From: Rugamonas fusca | Lineage (GTDB): Bacteria; Pseudomonadota; Gammaproteobacteria; Burkholderiales; Burkholderiaceae_D | Assembly: GCF_014042365.1 (NCBI RefSeq) | Contig: NZ_JACEZS010000001.1 | Coordinates: 434,001-498,000 of the forward strand | Reading direction: 5' to 3' | DNA: 64,000 nt | In this document: positions 53,901-63,946 of the stretch, one piece after another | How the letters are laid out: the number at the start of each line of letters is the position of its first letter | Numbering within the stretch: position 1 is the first letter of the stretch | The notes under the pieces: model-generated | Told to the model about the DNA's origin: nothing | The model's input: the letters and a program-made list of their open reading frames with translations, nothing else | The model's database searches: none | Made by a program: the position numbers and the translations under genes

Positions 53901-54818
53901 ATGGACCGATTGCGGGCCCTGGAAGTGTTTGTCGAAGTCGTGCGCCGCGAAGGCTTTGCGCGCGCCGCCGAGGCGCTCGATACCTCGCCCGCCAACGTCA
54001 CGCGCTATATCAGCGACCTGGAAGCGCACCTGTGCACCCGCCTGCTCAACCGCAGTTCACGCAAGATGTCACTCACCGCCAGCGGCGAGGCGCTCTACGA
54101 GCGCGCCAGGTCCATCATCGACGACGTGGCCGAGGCGGAAGCGGTCGTCACGGCGGCCACCCTGCGGCCACACGGCCTGTTGCGCATCAACGCGCCGCTC
54201 AGTTTTGGCGTGCTGCAACTGGCGCCTTTGTGGCCCCTGTTTCATCAGCAATTTCCGGATGTCGCACTCGAAGTGGCGTTGATAGACCGCGTGGTCGACA
54301 TCGTTGAGGAAGGCTATGACCTGGCGATCCGCATTTCAGGCGCGGGATCCGGCACGCACGCGGCGCGCAAGCTGGCCACCTCCCACAATCTGCTGTGCGC
54401 CTCGCCGGACTACCTGCGGCGCGCCGGCGCGCCGGCCACGCCGGCCGAGCTGCAGCAGCACCAATGCATAGGCTACAGTTACGCGGCCATGGCCGATCAA
54501 TGGCAATTGCTTGACGCGACGGGCCGGCCGCAAACGGTCAAGGTGCGCTGCGCCATGCACACCAACAATGGTGATACAGCGCGGATCGCCGCGTTGGGCG
54601 GCATGGGCATCATCTGCCAGCCCACGTTCCTGGTCGGCGCCGACGTGCGTGCCGGGCGCTTGGTGCGGGTGCTGCCCGAGTATAGCGTCCCCGGAATCGA
54701 CGTGCTGGCAGTCTATCCGAGCCGGCGGCACCTGAGCGCGAAGGTGCGCGTGATGATTGATTTCCTGGCCCAGCACTTCCAGGGCACGCCGCCATGGGAC
54801 CGGGCCGGGATCGCGTAG
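53901..54818 (+). CDS. LysR-family transcriptional regulator
   Basis: A 305-residue regulator. The DNA-binding helix pair is GFARAAEALDTSPANVTRYISDLE (residues ~19-42), followed by LNRSSRKMSLTASGEALYERA and an effector domain of the same subgroup as the protein at 19128 (GLLRINAPLSFG, YDLAIRISG). GGAG lies 8 bases before ATG 53901. Its target is not evident: the neighbours are a Sel1-like gene and the convergent epimerase. Confidence 0.9.
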   Translation: MDRLRALEVFVEVVRREGFARAAEALDTSPANVTRYISDLEAHLCTRLLNRSSRKMSLTASGEALYERARSIIDDVAEAEAVVTAATLRPHGLLRINAPLSFGVLQLAPLWPLFHQQFPDVALEVALIDRVVDIVEEGYDLAIRISGAGSGTHAARKLATSHNLLCASPDYLRRAGAPATPAELQQHQCIGYSYAAMADQWQLLDATGRPQTVKVRCAMHTNNGDTARIAALGGMGIICQPTFLVGADVRAGRLVRVLPEYSVPGIDVLAVYPSRRHLSAKVRVMIDFLAQHFQGTPPWDRAGIA

Positions 54819-54864
54819 GCGAGTGGCGCGGCAGCACCGGGCCGGCGGGACGGGCGCTCCAGCC

Positions 54865-55944
54865 TCAGGCCGCCGCCGGCTGCCGGAGCAGGTACCAGCG
54901 CAGCGCCTGTCGCAGGCCGCGCCGCAGGTCATGGGTGGGGCGGTAACCGAGCAGGCGCGCCGCCTTGGCGATGTCCGCGTGCGAATGGCGCACGTCGCCG
55001 GCGCGAAAGGCCTGATGCCGCGGCGCCGGCACTTGCAGGTCCGGGCACCGCTCGGCGATCAGTTCGACCAGCAAGGCATGCAATTCATTGAGGCTGGTGC
55101 GGGCGTTGGCTGCGACGTTGTAGACCTGATTGACCGCCTCGGGCCGTTCCGCCAGTGCGGCCAGCAGGTTGGCCTGCACCACGTTGCCCACGTAGCAGAA
55201 ATCGCGGCTGGTCTCGCCGTCGCCGTTGATCAAGGCCGGACGGCAAGCCAGCATGGCCGCGATCCACTGTGGAATCACGGCCGCGTAGGCGCCGGCCGGA
55301 TCCTGGCGCGGCCCGTAGACGTTGAAATAGCGCAGTCCGATGCTTTGCTGGCCATAGCAGCGCGCGCAGACGCCGGCATATAACTCGTCGGCATATTTGC
55401 TGACGGCATAAGGCGACAAGGGATTGCCGATCACATGTTCGACCTTGGGCAGGGCCGCGTGGTCGCCATAGGTCGCACTTGAGGCGGCGTAGACCAGGCG
55501 CCGCACGCCCGCTTCACGTGCCGCCACCAGCATGTTGAGAAAGCCGCCGACGTTGATCTCGTTGCACAAGCTAGGTTGTTCGATCGAGCGCTGCACCGAG
55601 CCCAGCGCCGCCTGGTGCAGCACGAAATCCACTTGCGCGCATGCCTCCTGGCATGCTGGCGCATCGCGGATATCGGCCTGCAGGAAGCGAAAGCGCTGCC
55701 ATGCCTGCGGGCCCACGCCGTCCCGCACCTGCTCGAGGTTGTGGGCGTGGCCGGTCAGGAAGTTGTCCATGCCCGTCACCTGCTGGCCCAGTTCCAGCAA
55801 CGCTTCCAGCAGGTGTGAACCGATGAAGCCGGCCACGCCCGTGATAAGCCAATGGTAGCGGTGCAACTCCAGTCGTTCGCGGGCGCGCTGGTAAGCTGAT
55901 TCCGGCAGGCCGTCCGCGCCGGCGTCGTTGCTTACAGTCTCCAT
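54865..55944 (-). CDS. UDP-N-acetylglucosamine 4-epimerase, TviC/WbpP-type
   Basis: A 359-residue short-chain dehydrogenase/epimerase. The extended N-terminus ([20 protein letters not shown]) before the NAD motif [16 protein letters not shown] is the hallmark of the WbpP/TviC group. The catalytic set is [15 protein letters not shown] and [19 protein letters not shown] and GDGETSRDF follow. It interconverts UDP-GlcNAc(A) and UDP-GalNAc(A) for surface polysaccharide. Its start overlaps the chimera upstream by 13 bases, as tviC normally follows tviB. Confidence 0.9.
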   Translation of the reverse strand: METVSNDAGADGLPESAYQRARERLELHRYHWLITGVAGFIGSHLLEALLELGQQVTGMDNFLTGHAHNLEQVRDGVGPQAWQRFRFLQADIRDAPACQEACAQVDFVLHQAALGSVQRSIEQPSLCNEINVGGFLNMLVAAREAGVRRLVYAASSATYGDHAALPKVEHVIGNPLSPYAVSKYADELYAGVCARCYGQQSIGLRYFNVYGPRQDPAGAYAAVIPQWIAAMLACRPALINGDGETSRDFCYVGNVVQANLLAALAERPEAVNQVYNVAANARTSLNELHALLVELIAERCPDLQVPAPRHQAFRAGDVRHSHADIAKAARLLGYRPTHDLRRGLRQALRWYLLRQPAAA

Positions 55945-57545
55945 ACGTTCAGGCCGCTGTCACGCAGGCCGCGCTGGTCGAAGTGGGCTTTGATATCGAT
56001 GAAGCAGCCGGCCTCGATCACTTTTTCCTGGTAATGCGCCAGCGGACGGGCCAGCAGTTCGCGGTGGGCCACGGCGCTGATCAGGGCGTCGGCGCGCGGC
56101 AACTGGTCCCAGCTTTCCAGCCGCAAGCCATATTCGTGCAAGGCTTCCTCCGGGTCCGCCACGGGATCGTGCACATGGACGTGCAAGCCGTAGGATTGGA
56201 GCTCGCGGATCATGTCCACCACCTTGGAATTGCGCAGGTCGGGGCAATTTTCCTTGAACGTCAGGCCCAGCACATTTCGCACGGCGTCGTCAACCGAAGC
56301 GCCGTAGCGGTAACGCACCTGGGCCAGGCCCGTGATGCCGGGTTTGATGCTGTGGCGCACGTTGTAGTACGCCACCTGGCCGCACAACTGGTCAACGAAA
56401 TAGCCGCGCTCGGGGCGTGGCCCGACGAAACTCATCTCGCCCTTGAACACATTGAGCATTTGCGGCAGTTCGTCGATACGCAGCTTGCGCATCCAGTGGC
56501 CCACGCGCGTCACGCGCGGGTCGTCGGCGCTGGCCCAGCGCGGCTGGCCATCGCGTTCGGCGTCCATGCGCATGCTGCGGAACTTGAGCACATTGAAGTT
56601 GCGGCCATCCTTGCCTACCCGCTGCTGCTGGTAAAACACGGGGCCGCCGTCCTCGGCCACGATCAGCGCCGCCGCCAGCACCATCAGGGGCATGGTGACC
56701 AGGCAGATGGCGCCGCTGGCCAGCAGGTCGAAGCCGCGCTTGACGGCCGCCCGCAGGAAGCTCTGGTCAAAGCCGCCGCCAAAGATCAGGAAGCTCGGCT
56801 GCAGCGAATCGATGCGGATCTGGCAGGCTTCGCGCTCGAAGAACGTGGCCGCGTCCGTGATGCGCAAGCCGCCCAGCGCGCATTCCAGCAACTGGCGCAC
56901 GGGAAAGGCGCCATTGCGCCGGTCGCCGACCGTGACGACAATTTCCGCGACCCCATGGCGCCGTGCCAGGGCCAGCAGCGGCTGATCGGCCGGCAGCAGG
57001 GACTGGGGTGCTACCCGCGACGCCTCGCCCGCCACCGGCACGCAGCCCACCACTTCGAAGCGGTGCAAGCCGGCCCGGCCGGTGGCCAGCGCCAGGCACT
57101 CGCTGGCGGTGGCGCCGTCGCCGATCAGGATCACTTTCTCCACCAACATCCCGGACTGGGACGAGGCCAGCACCGCCAGCCGGGTCACCAGCACGCCTAG
57201 CGCGCCGAGCAGAAAAACAACGATGGCCGATGGCCCGTAGGCGATGGTTGGCGCCACGCCGATGGGCATGCTCAGCAAGCCGAAGCCCAGCGCAAACGAC
57301 GGCAAGATGCGTAACAGCGTATGCTTGATGTCTTCCCGGGACGTGTTCTGGTACATGCCCAACGTGCTCATGCTAAACACCAGCACCAGAGCAAAGGCCA
57401 GCGCGGACAGATACGGGGAATCGTGGTGGCGCCCGCCCAGCCAGGCAGCCGATGGGGCCGCAGCCACCGCCAGCAGGATCAGCAGCTCCATCAGCAACAG
57501 CATGAAGCCCAGCTTCGACACATAATGGTGGAATATCCTGATCAC
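55932..57545 (-). CDS. Chimera: EpsB-like sugar transferase joined to a nucleotide-sugar dehydrogenase C-terminus
   Basis: A 537-residue frame from GTG 57545 (AGGAGG five bases upstream). Residues 1-~424 are an XrtA/PEP-CTERM-type undecaprenyl-phosphate sugar phosphotransferase: four spans, a CoA-binding-like domain, then [24 protein letters not shown] and [17 protein letters not shown]. After [10 protein letters not shown] the text changes to [20 protein letters not shown] and ends SGLNVWRL, the UDP-binding C-terminal domain of TviB/WbpA dehydrogenases. The join is near 56270-56285. The transferase lacks its last ~40 residues and the dehydrogenase its NAD and catalytic domains. Probably non-functional. 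Confidence 0.8.
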   Translation of the reverse strand: MIRIFHHYVSKLGFMLLLMELLILLAVAAAPSAAWLGGRHHDSPYLSALAFALVLVFSMSTLGMYQNTSREDIKHTLLRILPSFALGFGLLSMPIGVAPTIAYGPSAIVVFLLGALGVLVTRLAVLASSQSGMLVEKVILIGDGATASECLALATGRAGLHRFEVVGCVPVAGEASRVAPQSLLPADQPLLALARRHGVAEIVVTVGDRRNGAFPVRQLLECALGGLRITDAATFFEREACQIRIDSLQPSFLIFGGGFDQSFLRAAVKRGFDLLASGAICLVTMPLMVLAAALIVAEDGGPVFYQQQRVGKDGRNFNVLKFRSMRMDAERDGQPRWASADDPRVTRVGHWMRKLRIDELPQMLNVFKGEMSFVGPRPERGYFVDQLCGQVAYYNVRHSIKPGITGLAQVRYRYGASVDDAVRNVLGLTFKENCPDLRNSKVVDMIRELQSYGLHVHVHDPVADPEEALHEYGLRLESWDQLPRADALISAVAHRELLARPLAHYQEKVIEAGCFIDIKAHFDQRGLRDSGLNVWRL

Positions 57546-57729
57546 GACGACCTCCTGCCCACCCGGCCCGCGGGGGAGCTTTCATCATGGCGCACTGCCC
57601 GGCATGCGTGTTGAGGCGCCACAAGGCCGGGTTAGCCCGGCACGAAAATCCCGCTTCCGCCTCCGCCTGGCTGACGTCCTGCTGCCAAATGGTCTATAGT
57701 AGAGGTCTTCACCGGAAACAGACTTCACC

Positions 57730-59346
57730 ATGAAATTTGATGTTGCTATTGTCGGCAGCGGCTTGGCCGGCTTGTCGGTCGCCCTGCACCTGGCCGAAAC
57801 GCGCACGGTCGCGATCATTTCCAAACGCGCGCTGCAGGACGGCGCCAGTAACTGGGCCCAGGGCGGCATCGCCGCCGTGCTCGATTCAGGCGACAGCCAC
57901 GCGGAACATATCAACGATACCCTGGTCGCCGGCGGCGGCCTGTGCGACGAAGGCGCCACCCGCTTCATCGTCGAGCACGGCCGGGAAGCGATCGAATGGC
58001 TGATAGAGCAAGGCGTGCCCTTCACGCGCGATGAATCGGCCGAGCTGGGCTTCCACCTGACCCGCGAAGGCGGCCATAGCCAGCGCCGCATCATCCACGC
58101 GGCCGACGCCACCGGCCATGCGGTGCAGGTCACGCTGGAGGAAAAAGTACGTGCCCATCCGAACATCACGCTGTTCGAGCACCACTGCGCGATCGACCTG
58201 ATCACCTCCGACAAATTGCACCCGGCCAAGAAAGGCCATGCCCAGCCCAAGTGCCACGGCCTGTACGTGCAAGATGAGCAGAGCGGCCAGGTGCATACCT
58301 TCGCGGCCGAGCACACGGTGCTGGCCACGGGCGGCGCCGGCAAGGTCTACCTGTACACCACCAATCCGGACACGGCCAGCGGCGACGGCATCGCCATGGC
58401 GTGGCGGGCCGGCTGCCGTGTGTCGAACATGGAATTCATCCAGTTCCACCCCACCTGCCTGTACCACCCCTACGCCAAGTCCTTCCTGATCACGGAAGCG
58501 ATCCGCGGCGAAGGCGGCCTGCTGAAACTGCCGCCCGAAGCCGGCGCGGCGGCCGGCAGCCGCTTCATGCTGGCCCACGATGAGCGGGCCGAGCTGGCCC
58601 CGCGCGACGTGGTGGCGCGCGCCATCGACTTTGAAATCAAGAAACGCGGCCTCGACTACGTGCACCTGGACATCAGCCACAAGCCGGCCGCATTCCTGAT
58701 CGAGCACTTCCCTACCATCTACGCGCGCTGCCTGGAGCTGGGCATCGACATCACCAAGCAACCGATCCCCATCGTGCCGGCCGCCCACTACACCTGCGGC
58801 GGCGTGGTGACCGACCTGTCCGGCCGCACCGACCTGCCCGGCCTGTACGCAGTCGGCGAGACGGCCTGCACCGGCCTGCACGGCGCCAACCGCCTGGCCA
58901 GCAACTCGCTGCTCGAATGCCTGGTGATCGGCCGCGCCTGCGCGACCGATATCGCGGCCAAGGAAAAGGACGAGATTCCCTACCTGCCGGACTGGGACGA
59001 AAGCCGGGTCACGGACGCGGACGAGGAAGTGGTCATCGCCCACAACTGGGACGAGCTGCGCCGCTTCATGTGGAATTACGTGGGCATCGTGCGCACCACC
59101 AAGCGCCTGGAACGGGCCCAGCACCGCATCGCCTTGCTGAAGGAAGAAATCGACGAGTATTACCGCAACTTCCGCATCACGCACGACTTGCTGGAGCTGC
59201 GCAACCTGGTCGACGTGGCGTCGCTGATCGTCAACAGCGCGCTGCAACGGCACGAAAGCCGCGGCCTGCACTTCAGCCGCGACTATCCCGAAACGCTGCC
59301 GAAGGCGCTGCCCAGCGTGCTGACGCCGTCGCGCCGCAGCGTCTGA
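57730..59346 (+). CDS. nadB: L-aspartate oxidase
   Basis: A 538-residue flavoprotein of the first step of NAD synthesis (L-aspartate to iminoaspartate). The FAD motif [19 protein letters not shown] (5-23), the flavin loop [27 protein letters not shown] and [20 protein letters not shown] are all present, with the C-terminal helical domain ([14 protein letters not shown]). The normal length and full motifs indicate a working enzyme. nadA and nadC are not in this window. ATG 57730. Confidence 0.93.
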   Translation: MKFDVAIVGSGLAGLSVALHLAETRTVAIISKRALQDGASNWAQGGIAAVLDSGDSHAEHINDTLVAGGGLCDEGATRFIVEHGREAIEWLIEQGVPFTRDESAELGFHLTREGGHSQRRIIHAADATGHAVQVTLEEKVRAHPNITLFEHHCAIDLITSDKLHPAKKGHAQPKCHGLYVQDEQSGQVHTFAAEHTVLATGGAGKVYLYTTNPDTASGDGIAMAWRAGCRVSNMEFIQFHPTCLYHPYAKSFLITEAIRGEGGLLKLPPEAGAAAGSRFMLAHDERAELAPRDVVARAIDFEIKKRGLDYVHLDISHKPAAFLIEHFPTIYARCLELGIDITKQPIPIVPAAHYTCGGVVTDLSGRTDLPGLYAVGETACTGLHGANRLASNSLLECLVIGRACATDIAAKEKDEIPYLPDWDESRVTDADEEVVIAHNWDELRRFMWNYVGIVRTTKRLERAQHRIALLKEEIDEYYRNFRITHDLLELRNLVDVASLIVNSALQRHESRGLHFSRDYPETLPKALPSVLTPSRRSV

Positions 59347-59362
59347 CCGGCAACCGGATGGA

Positions 59363-60142
59363 CTAAGGTACTTCCACCCCGTAGCGCTGGCCGAGCCGCT
59401 TCAGTTCTCCGCGCTCGACCAGCGTCCTGAAGGCCGCGTCGAAACGGGCGCGCAATTCGTCGTGCTCCGCATCGTGCGGAAAACCGAAATAGCCGTCCTG
59501 CTGGTCGAACGCCTGCGGCAAGGCCACCACCGCGCCCCCCAGATGCAGCCGCGCCAGCACCGGCTCGGTGTTGCGCACATTGGTCGCGAACAGGTCCACG
59601 TGTTGATGGACGACCATCAGCAAGCCGCTTTCCACCGTGTTGGCCACGCTCGTATGCAACCCTGCGCTGGCCTGGGCGAACGCCGCCCCATACACCCAGC
59701 CATTGAGGATCACGATGCGGCGCTCGGCCAGCTTGCCATAATCGCCGGTCCATGCAATATGCGCGCCTGGGCGCGCATAGAACACCATCTGGTCGCGATA
59801 GAACGGCAATTGGGAAAAGGCCATCTGCCCCAGCCGGGCGGGCGATTTGTAGGGACCGACCAGCAGGTCGGCCTTGCCCTGGGCAACCAACGCCTGCGCC
59901 CGCGGCCACGGATAGAGCTCGAAGCGCACGGTATCGTTCATCTGCTGGGCCACGCGCCGCACGATGGCCGGCCCGAGGCCGGTGAACTCGCCCTCGGCCG
60001 TGCGTTCGTACACGCGCTCGAAGTGGGCGCCGGCCACCAGCCATTCACGCGCCGGCGCCGGCCCGGGCGCGAGCAGCGCCAATGGCGCCAGCACCAGCAA
60101 GGTCAAGCGGCGCAAATCCCGGTTCGACCATCCAATCCGCAT
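59363..60142 (-). CDS. Periplasmic solute-binding protein, family 3-like
   Basis: A 259-residue exported protein (signal LTLLVLAPLALLAPGPAPA). The pattern is GEFTGLGPAIVRRVAQQM, FELYPWPRAQALVAQGKADL, FSQLPFYRDQMVFYA, LAERRIVILNGWVYGAA and a C-terminal RTLVERGELKRLGQRYG. It is the fifth binding-protein reading frame in the right third of the window and again has no transporter genes beside it. Convergent with nadB. ATG 60142. Confidence 0.82.
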   Translation of the reverse strand: MRIGWSNRDLRRLTLLVLAPLALLAPGPAPAREWLVAGAHFERVYERTAEGEFTGLGPAIVRRVAQQMNDTVRFELYPWPRAQALVAQGKADLLVGPYKSPARLGQMAFSQLPFYRDQMVFYARPGAHIAWTGDYGKLAERRIVILNGWVYGAAFAQASAGLHTSVANTVESGLLMVVHQHVDLFATNVRNTEPVLARLHLGGAVVALPQAFDQQDGYFGFPHDAEHDELRARFDAAFRTLVERGELKRLGQRYGVEVP

Positions 60143-60180
60143 AAGCTACCCCGTGCCAGGCAAACGTCTCGATGCGCCGG

Positions 60181-60504
60181 TCATAGCCGCGAAAAATCGT
60201 AATCGCGCTCCACTTTGCAGATACGGGTCTTGTAGCTGTCATACCACCGCTCCCTGCCCAGCTCTTGCGCCACCCGGTGCGCCGCATCGCGTTTCCAGGC
60301 CGCGATCGATTCCAGGCTGTCCCAGTAGGATACGGTAATGCCCACCGTTTCACGCGCCGATTCCACACCGAGGAAACCGGGCTGCTTCGCGGCCGCCTTC
60401 AACATGGCATCGGCCATGTCGCCGTACCCGGCATCGCCGCTGGTCCGGATGGAGGTAAAGATCACCGCGTAATACGGCGTCGCGCCGGTCCGTGCAATGG
60501 ACAT
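60181..60504 (-). CDS. Antibiotic biosynthesis monooxygenase (ABM) domain protein
   Basis: A 107-residue dimeric alpha+beta barrel protein: YYAVIFTSIRTSGDAGYGDM, a QPGFLGVESARE turn, the ITVSYWDSLESIAAWKRDAAH motif and a C-terminal strand. This subgroup is common in proteobacteria and has no proven substrate; quinol or small-aromatic oxidation is known for relatives. GGGAG lies 8 bases before ATG 60504. Divergent from the GNAT gene. Confidence 0.87.
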   Translation of the reverse strand: MSIARTGATPYYAVIFTSIRTSGDAGYGDMADAMLKAAAKQPGFLGVESARETVGITVSYWDSLESIAAWKRDAAHRVAQELGRERWYDSYKTRICKVERDYDFSRL

Positions 60505-60634
60505 CGTGTTTCTCCCGTTTAATGATAGCAGGGCGACCGATACGGCCGCAGGCGCCAAAACGGTACAATATATAACATTTCCGGCAACGCGTTCCCACCG
60601 TCATCCCCAGTCCACTCTTTTTCACCGCTACCGA

Positions 60635-61198
60635 ATGCATCCCGCCCGCGATTCCGCCAACCGGCTCCACCTCCGCATCGCACAAGCTTGCGACATTCCG
60701 GCCATGGAAGCGTTGATCGCCCGTTCCGGGATCGAACTGAGCGCCGGATTCTACACGCCGGCCCAGGCGCAGGCCGTCACGCGCCACGTGTTCGGCGTCG
60801 ATACGCAACTGGTGGCGGACCAGACTTATTTCCTGATCGAGCGCGATGGCGAGGCGCTGGCCTGCGGCGGCTGGAGCAAGCGCAGCACCCTGTTCGGCGC
60901 CGACCGCGCCAAGACCGGGCCCGACCCGCTGCTCGATCCGGCCTGCGAACCGGCCCGCATCCGCGCCTTTTTCGTCTCGCCGGACGCGGCCCGCCAGGGC
61001 CTGGGCCGCAGGTTGCTGCGCCACTGCACGGAACAGGCGGCGGCAGGAGGCTTCCGCGCGCTGGAACTGGCGGCCACCATGCCGGGCGTGCCGCTGTATG
61101 AGGCCGAGGGTTTCGCGGTTGTGGAGCGCATTGAACTGGCGCTGCCGGGCGGCGTGCACGTGCCGCTGGCGCGCATGCGCAAGGAAATTGCCGCCTGA
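60635..61198 (+). CDS. GNAT family N-acetyltransferase
   Basis: A 187-residue acetyltransferase. LHLRIAQACDIPAMEALIAR opens the fold. The acetyl-CoA site reads IRAFFVSPDAARQGLGRRLL, then AAAGGFRALELAATMPGVPLYEAEGF. The QGLGRRLL loop fits Q/R-x2-G-x-G/A. Substrate unknown. ATG 60635, no strong ribosome site. Confidence 0.87.
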   Translation: MHPARDSANRLHLRIAQACDIPAMEALIARSGIELSAGFYTPAQAQAVTRHVFGVDTQLVADQTYFLIERDGEALACGGWSKRSTLFGADRAKTGPDPLLDPACEPARIRAFFVSPDAARQGLGRRLLRHCTEQAAAGGFRALELAATMPGVPLYEAEGFAVVERIELALPGGVHVPLARMRKEIAA

Positions 61199-61243
61199 CA
61201 TTGGGGAAAATTGCCGAACATCAAGTTTGGCAAGATTGCTGAT

Positions 61244-61271
61244 TTGTCAGCGCATCATGCGATGCTAGAAT
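61244..61271 (+). promoter_or_regulatory. Putative promoter of the copper-uptake pair
   Basis: TTGTCA (61244-61249), 16 bases, TAGAAT (61266-61271). The -10 box overlaps the first possible ATG (61270), so if it is used the protein would begin at ATG 61279 or 61285 on an almost leaderless mRNA. Confidence 0.4.
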
Positions 61272-61641
61272 GCTCGCCATGTTCATGATTCACCCCAGTC
61301 GTCCACGCATCCTGCTCGTGCTGCTGCTCTACCTTGCAGCGCTGGGCGTGGCGATCAGCGCGCCCATCGTGCATCCCAAGGTCATGGACCTGGTCTGCAG
61401 CAGCACCAGCATCAAGCTGGTGAAACTCGGCGCTGACACCAACGACGGCGACCGCGGCACATCCCATACGCTCGATTGCGCGCTGTGCATGCCAGGCGGC
61501 ATCGTAACAGCCTTCCCCTCCTTCGCTTCGGCGCCGGCGCCAGCCGTGCTGGCGTACGTGCTGCGCGCGATACCGACCGCCCGCCTGGCCGGTATCGTCG
61601 CCGCGCCCCTGCCGGCGCGCGGTCCACCCCACTTCGGCTGA
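61270..61641 (+). CDS. DUF2946 family protein
   Basis: A 115-123-residue exported or membrane-tethered protein (ILLVLLLYLAALGVAISAP). The family mark is a C-x2-C in DCALCMPGG. DUF2946 genes are regularly found beside TonB-dependent copper receptors, as here (61733), so a role in copper handling is inferred from context. Possible starts are ATG 61270, 61279 and 61285, none with a clear ribosome site. Confidence 0.75.
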   Translation: MLAMFMIHPSRPRILLVLLLYLAALGVAISAPIVHPKVMDLVCSSTSIKLVKLGADTNDGDRGTSHTLDCALCMPGGIVTAFPSFASAPAPAVLAYVLRAIPTARLAGIVAAPLPARGPPHFG

Positions 61642-61732
61642 TTCCCTTTCCTGATAACGCACATCCCGGCTCCCGCAAGGGCCGGGTGCGCGCACGCGCG
61701 CGCGCGTCCCGCACCTATTCAAAGGAACAAAG

Positions 61733-63898
61733 ATGAAACCGAAGTTTAACCACCCATGGTGGATGATGTCGCTCGCAGCAACCGTACCCCTGCATGGCCA
61801 TGCGGCGGAACTGGACACCCCGGCCGTGCCGGAAGTGGTGATCAGCGCACCGCGCGCCAGCACGGCGACGACCGGCGACAACCAGCACCACCACCTCGCC
61901 GATACGGCTGCCCTGCTGCGCGGCGTGGCCGGCGTCGGCCTGGCCGGCGCCGGCGGCGTCTCCAGCCTGCCTATCCTCCACGGGCTCGGCGATGATCGCC
62001 TGCGCATCCAGGTGGACGGCATGGACCTGATATCGGCCTGTGCCAACCATATGAATCCGCCCCTGTCCTACCTGGCGCCGGCCCAGGTCGACACACTGGA
62101 AGTGCTGAACGGCGTGGTCCCGGTCAGCGCCGGCGGCGACAGCATCGGCGGCGCCATCCGCGTGCGCTCAGCCGAGCCGCGCTTTGCCGCCAGCGGCCAG
62201 GGCACGCTGGTCGAAGGCCAGGTCAGCGCCTACCTGCGCAGCAACGGCAATGTGCGCGGCGGCGACGTGGCCGCCAGCTACGCCAACGACACGCTGAGCC
62301 TGCGCTACAGCGGCGCCACGGCCCAAGCGGACAACTACGTGGCGGGCGGCGATTTCAAGCCAGCCACACTGCCAACAGGGCGCCCGCACCAGCTGGCTGC
62401 CGACGAGGTGGGGTCGAGCGGCTTCCGCTCGCACAACCAGTCACTGGCCATGGCCATGCGCGCCGGCCAGCAACTGCTGGAACTGCGCCTCGGCATGCAG
62501 CGCATGCCCTACCAGGGCTTCCCCAATCAGCGCATGGACATGACGGGCAACGACAGCGAGCAGGTCAACCTGCGCCACCTGGCCGAGACCAGCTGGGGCA
62601 GCGTTGAAAGCCGGCTGTACCACGAGCACACGCGCCATGCCATGCAGTTCGGCCAAGACAAGCAATACTGGTACGGCCCGCGCCGGGACATTCCCGGTAT
62701 GCCGATGGATACGGCTGGCCACAACAGCGGCGCCAGCGTGCGCGCGGAAGTGCGCGCCTCCGCGCGCGACACCGTGCGCCTGGGCGCCGAATGGCAGCGC
62801 TACCGGCTGGACGACTGGTGGTCGCCGTCCGGCGGTGGCATGGCGCCCGACACGTTCTGGAATATCCGCGACGGCAAGCGTGACCGCGCCGGCTTGTATG
62901 CCGAGTGGGACGCGCACTGGAACGCACAATGGTTCACCCAGCTGGGCGTACGGGGCGAGCGCGTGAGCAGCGACGCCGGCCCCGTGCAGGGCTATAACGC
63001 GATGAGCGCGGCCGACATGGCCGCCTTCAACGGCCGCGCGCACGGCCGGCGTGACCACAACCTGGACTTTACCGCGCAGGCGCGCTATACGCCCGATGCC
63101 ATCTCGGCCTACGCGCTCGGCCTGGCGCGCAAGAGCCGCAGCCCCAACCTGTATGAACGCTACAGCTGGGCCACCGATGGCATGTCGATGAACATGGTGA
63201 ACCTGTCCGGCGACGGCAACGGCTACGTCGGCGACATTGGCCTGCGCCCGGAAGTGGCGCATACGCTGAGCGCCAGCGCGGAGTTCCACGACGCGGCGCA
63301 GCAATCGTGGAGCCTGACGCTGGCGCCGCACTACAGCTATGTCCACGATTACATCGACGCGCGCTGTCTGAAGGCCTGCCGCGCCAACAGCTTCGTTTTC
63401 CTGCGCTGGGCCAACCAGGATGCGTGCCTGTATGGCGCCGACCTGTCGGGCCACCTGCTGCTGGCGCGCGACGGCGCGTTCGGCCGCCTGAATGCGACTG
63501 GTGTGCTGAGCTACCTGCGCGGCAAGAACACCACCGCCGGCGATAATCTGTACAACATCATGCCGCTGAACGCGCGGCTGTCGCTGGCGCAGTCGCTGGG
63601 GCGTTGGATCAACACGGCGGAGCTGGAGGCGGTCGCCGCCAAGGACCGCGTATCGGCCGTGCGCAACGAGCTGAAGACGGCCGGATATGGCCTGCTGCAC
63701 CTGCGCACACGTTACGCGTGGAAGGCGGCGCAGCTTGAAGTGGGGGTGGAAAATGCGCTGGACCGCGCCTACGCCCTGCCGCTCGGTGGTGCCTACGTCG
63801 GTCAGGGCAAAACCATGTCGCAGATGGGCACACCTTACGGTATCGCCGTGCCCGGCAAGGGCCGCAGCTTCTACGTCGCCGTGAGCGCGACCTACTGA
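61733..63898 (+). CDS. TonB-dependent copper receptor (OprC/NosA-like)
   Basis: A 721-residue outer-membrane receptor. The signal ends near HGHAA. The plug domain (VPEVVISAPRAST, LPILHGLGDDRLRIQVDGM) contains CANHM, giving Cys103 and Met107 in the C-x3-M arrangement that binds copper in OprC. Methionine/histidine-rich loops (GMPMDTAGHN, MSMNMVN) fit metal capture. The 22-strand barrel ends FYVAVSATY with the aromatic last residue. AAGGA lies 6 bases before ATG 61733. Likely co-transcribed with the DUF2946 gene. Confidence 0.9.
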   Translation: MKPKFNHPWWMMSLAATVPLHGHAAELDTPAVPEVVISAPRASTATTGDNQHHHLADTAALLRGVAGVGLAGAGGVSSLPILHGLGDDRLRIQVDGMDLISACANHMNPPLSYLAPAQVDTLEVLNGVVPVSAGGDSIGGAIRVRSAEPRFAASGQGTLVEGQVSAYLRSNGNVRGGDVAASYANDTLSLRYSGATAQADNYVAGGDFKPATLPTGRPHQLAADEVGSSGFRSHNQSLAMAMRAGQQLLELRLGMQRMPYQGFPNQRMDMTGNDSEQVNLRHLAETSWGSVESRLYHEHTRHAMQFGQDKQYWYGPRRDIPGMPMDTAGHNSGASVRAEVRASARDTVRLGAEWQRYRLDDWWSPSGGGMAPDTFWNIRDGKRDRAGLYAEWDAHWNAQWFTQLGVRGERVSSDAGPVQGYNAMSAADMAAFNGRAHGRRDHNLDFTAQARYTPDAISAYALGLARKSRSPNLYERYSWATDGMSMNMVNLSGDGNGYVGDIGLRPEVAHTLSASAEFHDAAQQSWSLTLAPHYSYVHDYIDARCLKACRANSFVFLRWANQDACLYGADLSGHLLLARDGAFGRLNATGVLSYLRGKNTTAGDNLYNIMPLNARLSLAQSLGRWINTAELEAVAAKDRVSAVRNELKTAGYGLLHLRTRYAWKAAQLEVGVENALDRAYALPLGGAYVGQGKTMSQMGTPYGIAVPGKGRSFYVAVSATY

Positions 63899-63915
63899 GC
63901 CCCATGCCATCCGCG

Positions 63916-63946
63916 CCACGCGCCATCGCAACAGGATGGCGCGTGG
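63916..63946 (+). terminator. Hairpin after the copper receptor gene
   Basis: A perfect 12-bp stem CCACGCGCCATC/GATGGCGCGTGG with a 7-base loop starts 18 bases after the stop. No T run follows. The remaining 54 bases show no feature. Confidence 0.55.

Noticed and set aside
55447..55454. KOPS octamer on the plus strand right of dif
   Set aside because: It contradicts the polarity but is a single exception inside a coding region. It was counted against the terminus model, not used for it.
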